Positions 57,073 to 62,054 of a DNA stretch of 62,054 bases are shown here, in pieces. The notes under the pieces were generated by a model. It was not told the origin of the DNA, made no database searches, and saw only the letters and a list, made by a program, of their open reading frames with translations. The DNA lies in the NCBI GenBank assembly GCA_036276035.1, contig DASUCM010000105.1:1-62054 (forward strand). The letters run 5' to 3'. The position numbers were made by a program, and so were the translations under genes. Origin of the DNA: JACDAF01 sp036276035 (lineage in GTDB: Bacteria > Chloroflexota > Limnocylindria > P2-11E). How positions within the stretch are numbered: the first letter of the stretch is position 1; each line of letters opens with the position of its first letter.

Positions 57073-57192
57073 CGGCGAGGGGGCGCGTGGCGGCGGGCGG
57101 GTCTGAGCCGGCGAAGCCGGCGAAGGCGTCACAACGGCAGGCGATCGAGGCCGTGATGAAGCCTGCCCGCCCGCCACGCGGCCCCCTCGCCG
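57073..57192. ncRNA. structured repeat element R2
   Basis: Arms 57073-57100 and 57164-57192 pair over about 26 bp with two small bulges. The minus strand carries the same core as R1 (AGGCTTCATCACG, CCGTTGTGACGCC, GCCGGC hairpin, GACCCG) though the outer arms differ fully in sequence. It sits upstream of parA, 88 nt before its start. Confidence 0.65.
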
Positions 57193-57248
57193 ACACCCAG
57201 CCCATAGACTTCGCCAAGGCGCGAACGCTTCCTCGTGCCGCTTGCTGG

Positions 57249-57254
57249 TACGGT
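57249..57254 (+). promoter_or_regulatory. extended -10 box of parA
   Basis: TGGTACGGT (extended -10 form, TACGGT at 57249-57254) with transcription start near 57262, 19 nt before TTG 57281. The -35 region is weak. Confidence 0.4.
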
Positions 57255-57280
57255 CCTCGTACTGCGCGCGGAGGTTGTGT

Positions 57281-58048
57281 TTGGGCAAGGTCATCGCGCT
57301 CGCGAACCAGAAGGGCGGCGTCGGCAAGACGACCTGCACCATCAACCTCGGCGGCGCGCTCGTCGAGCTCAAGAAGCGGGTCCTCTGCATCGACCTCGAC
57401 CCGCAGGCGAACCTCTCCGTCGGCCTCGGCATCGATCTGAACACGGTCCAGCAGGGCATGGCGAACGTCCTCCTCGACGCCGAGGTCTCGCTGCGGTCGA
57501 TCGTCGTGCCGAGCCGCACGAAGGGGCTCGACGTCGCGCCAACGACGATCGAGCTCTCCGCCGCCGAGGTGGAGCTCTTCAGCGCGATCGGGCGCGAGAT
57601 GGCGCTCCGCGACAAGCTCACGCCGGAGCTGCTCGACCAGTACGACTACATCCTCATCGACTGCCCGCCGACGCTCGGGCTCCTCACGCTGAACGCGCTC
57701 GTCGCGTCCGACGGCGTGATCATCCCGGTCCAGACGCAGTACTACGCGCTGAAGGGCGTCGCTGCGCTGCTGCGGATCATCAAGACGGTGCAGACGAGGC
57801 TGAACCCGGGTCTGCGTGTGCTCGGCCTGCTGCCGACCTTCTACGACAGCCGCACGATCCTCGGGCGTGACATGCTTGATTCGCTGAAGGACCTGAGCGA
57901 GCACCAGGTGTTCAACACGGTCATCCGGCAATCCGTGAAGGTCGGCGAGGCGCCAACGGCCGGCGTGCCGATCACCGTGTACGAGCCGAAGTCGGACGCT
58001 GCGAAGGCGTTCATCGATCTCGCGAAGGAGGTGGTCCGTGCTCAGTAG
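57281..58048 (+). CDS. parA: chromosome partitioning ATPase ParA/Soj
   Basis: A 255-residue deviant Walker ATPase. ALANQKGGVGKTTCTINLGG (Walker A' KGGVGKTT), IDLDPQANLSVGLGI, DYILIDCPPTLGLLTLNALV and the C-terminal GVPITVYEPKSDAAKAFIDL are all typical. It binds DNA non-specifically and drives ParB-parS segregation. Start TTG 57281 has GGAGG 6 nt upstream and gives MGKVIALANQKGG. It overlaps parB by 11 nt. R2 lies upstream. No parS site was found in this window. Confidence 0.97.
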   Translation: MGKVIALANQKGGVGKTTCTINLGGALVELKKRVLCIDLDPQANLSVGLGIDLNTVQQGMANVLLDAEVSLRSIVVPSRTKGLDVAPTTIELSAAEVELFSAIGREMALRDKLTPELLDQYDYILIDCPPTLGLLTLNALVASDGVIIPVQTQYYALKGVAALLRIIKTVQTRLNPGLRVLGLLPTFYDSRTILGRDMLDSLKDLSEHQVFNTVIRQSVKVGEAPTAGVPITVYEPKSDAAKAFIDLAKEVVRAQ

Positions 58049-58967
58049 CGGTAAGGGAAAGTCGTTCCGCGCCGCAGGGAGCCGCATCCTCGACCAGGAG
58101 ACCGACTCCCAGGCCGGCATCGTCCGCCTCCTCGGCGCGCGCACGCCGACGGCCGTGCGCGACCTGCCGCTCGCGAAGGTCGTCCCGAACCCCGAGCAGC
58201 CGCGCATGACCTTCCACGAGGACACGCTCAACGAGCTCGCCGCGTCGATCCGCGAGCACGGCGTGCTGCAGCCGATCCTCGTGCGTCCCGCGGGCGACGA
58301 GTTCCAGATCATCGCGGGCGAGCGGCGGTGGCGCGCCTCGAAGATCGCGGGCAAGGAGAGCATCCCCGCGATCGTCGAGCGCTTCGACGACGCGACCGCG
58401 CTCGAGATCGCGCTCATCGAGAACCTCCAGCGCGAGGACCTCTCGCCGCTCGACGAGGCCGTCATCTACAAGAAGATGACGAGCGAGCTCGGCTACTCGA
58501 TCCGTAACCTCGCCGCGAAGCTCGGCAAGGACAAGGGCTACCTCGAGAACCGGCTGCGGCTCGCGTCCGCTCCCGACGACGTGCGGGAGATGGTGAGCCA
58601 GCGCTACGACACGCTGACGCACGCGTACGAGCTCATGAAGGTCGAGGACCAGAAGCGCCGGAAGGCGCTCGTGAAGCAGGTGCTCGAGGGACAGCTCACG
58701 CTCGTCCGGCTCCGCGACCGGGTCGCGAAGGTGCTCGACCCGAAGGCCGTCGAGCCCCGGCCGGCGCCGGAGCTGCCGAAGCTGCGCGACGACACGCTCA
58801 TCACCGCGACGCGCAAGCTGAACGAGGCGCTCGCGGAGCTCGCGCACGCCGTCGGCGACGAGGGCGGCGGGGTGAGCGAGGGCGACCGCCAGAACCTCGC
58901 GAAGTTCCTGACCATCTCGCGCGCCCGGCTCGACAACGTCGTCGCCCGCCTGCGGAGCCGCTCCTGA
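58038..58967 (+). CDS. parB: chromosome partitioning protein ParB
   Basis: A 309-residue CTPase clamp. The CTP-binding region includes LPLAKVVPNPEQPRMTFHED, IREHGVLQPILVRP and IIAGERRWRASKIAGK, then ALIENLQREDLSPLDEAVIY. The helix-turn-helix follows (LGYSIRNLAAKLGKDKGYLE) and a C-terminal dimer domain (TISRARLDNVVARLRSRS). GTG 58038 overlaps the end of parA. It stops at 58967 as CTGA, where the next gene may begin. Partner of ParA; parS not seen here. Confidence 0.97.
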   Translation: MLSSGKGKSFRAAGSRILDQETDSQAGIVRLLGARTPTAVRDLPLAKVVPNPEQPRMTFHEDTLNELAASIREHGVLQPILVRPAGDEFQIIAGERRWRASKIAGKESIPAIVERFDDATALEIALIENLQREDLSPLDEAVIYKKMTSELGYSIRNLAAKLGKDKGYLENRLRLASAPDDVREMVSQRYDTLTHAYELMKVEDQKRRKALVKQVLEGQLTLVRLRDRVAKVLDPKAVEPRPAPELPKLRDDTLITATRKLNEALAELAHAVGDEGGGVSEGDRQNLAKFLTISRARLDNVVARLRSRS

Positions 58968-59149
58968 GCGACGTCCGCGCGCGCCGCCTCTCGTTCCGGG
59001 CGAGCGTGATCACGTTCGTGCTGATGAGCGCGGTGGTGGTCGCGCTCTCGATGGGCCTGCTCATCCTCATCGACCCGCGGACGCAGGCGTACTGGGGCGG
59101 GCGCCTCGGCGAGCTCCTCGCCTGGCTCCGGGCTCTCGTCGGCCGCTAG
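58964..59149 (+). CDS. 61-residue membrane protein with CTG start
   Basis: CTG 58964 overlaps the parB stop (CTGA) and gives MSDVRARRLSFRASVITFVL, then MSAVVVALSMGLLILIDPRT and QAYWGGRLGELLAWLRALVG. One helix at about 15-37 and a second amphipathic one near the C-terminus. The alternative GTG (59006) would remove the basic N-terminus. It resembles the small division-cluster membrane proteins of related genomes in layout; family unknown. A stem-loop follows its stop. Confidence 0.6.
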   Translation: MSDVRARRLSFRASVITFVLMSAVVVALSMGLLILIDPRTQAYWGGRLGELLAWLRALVGR

Positions 59150-59158
59150 ACAGCACGA

Positions 59159-59184
59159 GACCCCGCCGTGGTGACGGCGGGGTC
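59159..59184 (+). terminator. stem-loop after the parAB unit
   Basis: 10-bp perfect stem GACCCCGCCG/CGGCGGGGTC, 6-nt loop, 9 nt after the stop. No U-run follows, so termination may be weak. Confidence 0.45.
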
Positions 59185-59224
59185 CGCGCGGGTGGAGGGG
59201 TAAGGGGCTTTTCTTCTCGCGGGT

Positions 59225-59365
59225 CTAGCTCTCGATCGGGATCTGGGTGAGGTCCGCCCGCTGCGCCCGCGTGTCACGCAGGATCGCGACGGTCGTCGCC
59301 GCCAGGCCCGCGAACGAGAAGAGCAGCAGCGCGCTGTCGCTGACGAGGGTCTGCAGGATGTCCAT
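59225..59365 (-). CDS. 46-residue membrane peptide
   Basis: ATG 59365 follows AAAGGAGAG by 9 nt. The peptide MDILQTLVSDSALLLFSFAG plus LAATTVAILRDTRAQRADLT and QIPIES has one helix (about 11-28) and a charged tail. It stands alone, convergent with the parAB unit, and 138 nt downstream of the flavin reductase. No family is assigned. Confidence 0.5.
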   Translation of the reverse strand: MDILQTLVSDSALLLFSFAGLAATTVAILRDTRAQRADLTQIPIES

Positions 59366-59502
59366 CTCGCGCCACTCTCCTTTCTCTCCCGAGTCGCCGT
59401 TGGCGCACACGAACGCACGGCCTGTGCCATCAAGCGGGCGAGCGGGGCGTCGCTTCATGTCAGTTGTGCAACGCCGGGGTGGCGGTCCGCGATAGGAGGA
59501 CC

Positions 59503-59988
59503 CTAGGAGATAGGGTCCCCCAGGCGGTGGTACCTGCCGCGGTGGAAGACGAGCGGGAGCCCGTCGCCGAGGTCGTAGCCGAGCAGGGATCCGACGACGA
59601 TCGCGTGAGTGCCCGCGACGTCGAGCCGCGCCGCGACCGCGCACTCCAGCCGCGCGTGCGCTCCGTCGAGCAGCGGCGAGCCGGACAGGGGGCCCGCGCG
59701 GTAGGCCAGGCCCTCGAACTTGCGCTCGCGGTCGCTCGCGAACAGGCGCGACAGCGCGACCTGGTCCTCACCGAGCACGTTCACGGCGAAGTGCGTGGCC
59801 GCGCCGAAGGCGCCGTACGAGCGGTTCCCGCGCTTCAGGCAGACGAGGACCTGCGCCGGCTCCAGCGAGAGCGAGGCGAACGCGTTCACCGTCAGCCCGT
59901 GCGGCTGGCCGCCGGCGGTCGTCGTGACGATGGTCACACCGGTCGCGAAGTGCCCGAGGACCCGGCGGAGCTCGACCTCGCCGGTCAC
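59503..59988 (-). CDS. flavin reductase domain protein (FMN-binding)
   Basis: A 161-residue protein of the flavin reductase family (DIM6/HpaC type). Pieces: LGHFATGVTIVTTTAGGQPH, GLTVNAFASLSLEPAQVLVC, RSYGAFGAATHFAVNVLGED and HAIVVGSLLGYDLGDGLPLV. It transfers electrons from NAD(P)H to free flavin for a partner oxygenase, or reduces flavin generally. The partner is not in this window. GTG 59988 overlaps the CorC-type gene stop (GTGA). Confidence 0.92.
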   Translation of the reverse strand: MTGEVELRRVLGHFATGVTIVTTTAGGQPHGLTVNAFASLSLEPAQVLVCLKRGNRSYGAFGAATHFAVNVLGEDQVALSRLFASDRERKFEGLAYRAGPLSGSPLLDGAHARLECAVAARLDVAGTHAIVVGSLLGYDLGDGLPLVFHRGRYHRLGDPIS

Positions 59989-61286
59989 GACGCGACGGGC
60001 TGCCGGCGGACGCGGACGCGGGCGACGCGGCGGCCGTCGACGGCGGTCACGTCGAAGCGCCAGCCCGCGACCTGGATCGCGTCGCCGACCTTCGCGACGC
60101 GGCCGAGTCGGCCGAACACGAGGCCCCCGACGGTGTCGTAGGGCTCGTCGTCCAGATCCACGGCGAGGCGCTCGCGGAGCGCGTCCAGCGGAGCGAGGCC
60201 ATCGATGAGGTACGTCCCGTTCGACTCGGGGACGAACTGCGGGACCTCGCGGTCGAACTCGTCCTGCACGTCGCCGACGAGCTCCTCGATGATGTCCTCG
60301 ACGGTGATGAGCCCGGCCGTGCCGCCGAATTCGTCGGCGACGATGGCGAGCTGGGTACGCTGGCGGCGGAACTCCGCGAGCGCCTGGTCGAGGCGCATCG
60401 TCTCGGGGACGATCGGCACGCCGCGCATGACGTCCGCGGCGGTCCCTCCGTGCGGCTCGCGGCTGACGAGATCCTTCAGGTGCACGACGCCGACGATGTG
60501 ATCGAGATCGCCGCGAAACACCGGATACCGCGTGAACGGGTGCTGCCGCGCCATCTCGAAGAGCCCGCCGATCGGCGTGTCGTCCGGGACCGCGACCATC
60601 TCCGTCCGCGGGATCATGACCTGTCGCACGTAGGTGTCGGCGAAGTCGAGCGCGTTCCCGACGAGCACCCGCTCCGACTCCTGCAGGATCCCCTTCCGCG
60701 TCGAGACGGCGACGAGCATCTTCAGCTCCTCCTCGCTGTGCGCCTCGAGGTCCTCGCCCGGCTTGATGCCGACGCGACGGAGGAGCGCGTTCGCGCTCGT
60801 GTTCACGGACCAGATGAACGGGTAGAGCACCCGGTAGAAGTAGTGCAGCGGGTGGGCGGACCAGAGCGTCGTCGGCAGCGCCCGCTGGATCGCGAGGTAC
60901 TTCGGCGCCTGCTCCCCCACGACGATGTGGAGGTAGGTGATGATCGCGAACGCGATCGCGAAGCTCACGAAGTGGAAGGCGGTCTCCGACCGCTCGAGGA
61001 GCCAGCCGAACAGCGGCTCGATGAGCTTGGCGACGGCAGGCTCGCCGACGATCCCGAGCGCCAGCGACGCGCCCGTGATGCCGACCTGGCACGCGGAGAG
61101 ATACGAGTCGATGTGGTCGGCGATGTGCGCACCGAGCTTCGCGCGCGCGCTCCCCCCCGCTGCGAGCTCGTCGAGCTGCGTCGCGCGGACGCGCACGATC
61201 GCGAACTCCGCGGCGACGAAGAACGCGTTGAGGAACAGGAGGAAGAGGGTGAGGCCGATGCCCGGCAAGGCCCCGCCGAGATCCAT
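59985..61286 (-). CDS. CorC/HlyC-type CBS-domain membrane protein
   Basis: A 433-residue protein with a CNNM-type DUF21 membrane domain (about 1-195; FVAAEFAIVRVRATQLDELA, SYLSACQVGITGASLALGIV, IVVGEQAPKYLAIQRAL), two CBS domains (about 210-335; MIPRTEMVAVPDDTPIGGLF, FTRYPVFRGDLDHIVGVVHL) and a C-terminal CorC/HlyC domain (about 350-430). Members are linked to magnesium or cobalt efflux. ATG 61286 is divergent from the MoaD-MoaE fusion, 45 nt apart. Confidence 0.95.
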   Translation of the reverse strand: MDLGGALPGIGLTLFLLFLNAFFVAAEFAIVRVRATQLDELAAGGSARAKLGAHIADHIDSYLSACQVGITGASLALGIVGEPAVAKLIEPLFGWLLERSETAFHFVSFAIAFAIITYLHIVVGEQAPKYLAIQRALPTTLWSAHPLHYFYRVLYPFIWSVNTSANALLRRVGIKPGEDLEAHSEEELKMLVAVSTRKGILQESERVLVGNALDFADTYVRQVMIPRTEMVAVPDDTPIGGLFEMARQHPFTRYPVFRGDLDHIVGVVHLKDLVSREPHGGTAADVMRGVPIVPETMRLDQALAEFRRQRTQLAIVADEFGGTAGLITVEDIIEELVGDVQDEFDREVPQFVPESNGTYLIDGLAPLDALRERLAVDLDDEPYDTVGGLVFGRLGRVAKVGDAIQVAGWRFDVTAVDGRRVARVRVRRQPVAS

Positions 61287-61296
61287 GAAGGCCCGA

Positions 61297-61324
61297 TTGT
61301 CGCACGCATCGGACTCCGTAGACT
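61297..61324 (+). promoter_or_regulatory. promoter of the MoaD-MoaE gene
   Basis: TTGTCG (61297-61302), 16-nt spacer, TAGACT (61319-61324), 7 nt before GTG 61332. The mRNA should begin at or near the start codon. Confidence 0.5.
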
Positions 61325-61331
61325 CGGACGC

Positions 61332-61997
61332 GTGCGCATCGATGTCCGCCTCTTCGCTTCCTATCGCGAGGCGGCGGGTGTCGGACGCTTCGATCTCGAG
61401 CTGCCTGCCGGCGCGACGGTGCGCGACGCCGTCGCCCAGATCGTCGATCGGCACCCCATCGTCGCGTCGGGCACGCGCGTCGTGATGGCGCGCAACCGCG
61501 AGTACGTCGACGCGGACGCCGCCCTGGCCGACGGCGACGAGCTCGCGCTCATCCCGCCCGTCTCCGGCGGCGCGACCGCGAGCCGCCCGCGGGTGCTCGT
61601 GAGCGCCGCCCCGCTCTCCGTGGACGCCTGCCTCGACGCGGTGCGCGCGCCCGGCCACGGCGGGCTCGTCGTCTTCGTCGGCACGGTCCGCGACCACAGC
61701 CGGGGCCTGGCCGTCACGCGCCTCGACTACGAGGCCTACCCCGAGATGGCCGAGGCGAAGATGGGCGAGATCGCCGCACGCCTCGAGCGCGAGCACGGCG
61801 CGCGCCTCGCGCTGCATCACCGCGTCGGCGAGCTCGAGATCGGGGAGGCGGCCGTGGTCATCGCCGCCGGCGCGCCGCACCGCGACGCGGCCTTCGCCGC
61901 CGCGCGCGCCGCCATCGACGAGCTGAAGCGCATCGTCCCCATTTGGAAGAAGGAGCACACCGCAGACGGCGCGGTCTGGATCGAAGACCACGCCTGA
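61332..61997 (+). CDS. MoaD-MoaE fusion (molybdopterin synthase)
   Basis: A 221-residue fusion of both molybdopterin synthase subunits, which converts precursor Z to molybdopterin. Residues 1-80 are MoaD-like (DVRLFASYREAAGVGRFDLE and ending ALIPPVSGG, the C-terminal Gly-Gly that carries sulfur). Residues about 85-221 are MoaE-like (GGLVVFVGTVRDHSRGLAVT, LDYEAYPEMAEAKMGEIAAR and VPIWKKEHTADG). In separate MoaD the Gly-Gly is the free C-terminus; in the fusion it must be cut or act in place, as in mycobacterial MoaX. GTG 61332 is leaderless. Confidence 0.93.
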   Translation: MRIDVRLFASYREAAGVGRFDLELPAGATVRDAVAQIVDRHPIVASGTRVVMARNREYVDADAALADGDELALIPPVSGGATASRPRVLVSAAPLSVDACLDAVRAPGHGGLVVFVGTVRDHSRGLAVTRLDYEAYPEMAEAKMGEIAARLEREHGARLALHHRVGELEIGEAAVVIAAGAPHRDAAFAAARAAIDELKRIVPIWKKEHTADGAVWIEDHA

Positions 61998-62054
61998 GCC
62001 GCTGCGTCTCAGGGCGGCCGGGACTTGGGTGTGGGGCGGCGGGGGACGCCGTCC

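Noticed and set aside
57000..59150. parS site near parAB
   Set aside because: No TGTTTCACGTGAAACA-like palindrome found by eye in the region.
1..62054. CRISPR arrays, transposases, prophage
   Set aside because: No regularly spaced direct repeats, transposase motifs or phage structural genes were seen; the only mobile-like gene is the HNH cassette.

Overview
This 62 kb window is a very GC-rich (roughly 70% G+C by eye), densely packed bacterial chromosome segment. Genes overlap by four bases in long runs. Many promoters place the -10 box 6-9 nt before the start codon, which implies leaderless mRNAs. The tRNA genes lack an encoded CCA. A small basic protein (Sbp-type) gene lies beside ftsA, the glutamine synthetase is type II, the dCTP deaminase is of the Dcd-Dut type, and no outer-membrane biogenesis genes are seen. 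Together this suggests a Chloroflexota lineage (Limnocylindria-like) or a close high-GC monoderm relative. That placement is inference, not proof. The left edge carries a fold-back that looks like a metagenome assembly chimera.

Layout. 1-9.4 kb: a broken DUF4446-like gene, tRNA-Val(CAC), a RibD_C reductase, an unusual membrane protein pair, an OmpR-type two-component system next to a type II glutamine synthetase, two divergent membrane proteins and rsgA. 9.4-14.4 kb: a DUF2207 protein, yggT, dcd, a HAD phosphatase, nrdR and small membrane proteins. 14.4-32 kb: a nearly complete division and cell wall (dcw) cluster on the minus strand, in transcription order mraZ-rsmH-ftsL-ftsI-murF-mraY-pgeF-murD-ftsW-murG-murC-murB-ddl-ftsQ-sbp-ftsA-ftsZ. 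It begins at a strong promoter followed by three 10-nt-spaced MraZ-type boxes. murE is absent and pgeF is inserted. 32-41.5 kb: an MFS exporter with a split rifampicin phosphotransferase/PEP-synthase-like pair, fabH, a zinc-ribbon protein, a prolyl oligopeptidase, and an ABC-2 exporter whose leader carries a small uORF, an antiterminator and an intrinsic terminator. 41.5-46 kb: a GAF histidine kinase and OmpR/KdpE-type regulator flanked by two near-identical arrays of four 11-bp repeats, one before a subtilisin-like secreted protease and one before a 49-residue Cys-rich protein. 46-54.4 kb: a receiver protein, an HD-GYP sensor, a Na+/H+ antiporter, an M3 peptidase, an HNH endonuclease cassette, a CHRD lipoprotein and a split chromate-type transporter. 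54.4-62 kb: RNase P RNA, a kinase-like protein, RNase H, threonine dehydratase, tRNA-Ile2(CAU), parA-parB, small membrane proteins, a flavin reductase, a CorC-type CBS protein and a MoaD-MoaE fusion.

The most novel points are: (1) the uORF/antiterminator attenuator of the ABC exporter; (2) the matched 11-bp operator arrays that link a two-component system to a protease and a Cys-rich peptide; (3) a ~120-nt element present twice, with a conserved core inside outer stems of different sequence that both still pair; (4) repeated evidence for CTG (and perhaps ATC) start codons, four of them reading M-S/T. Most of the rest is ordinary core genome.
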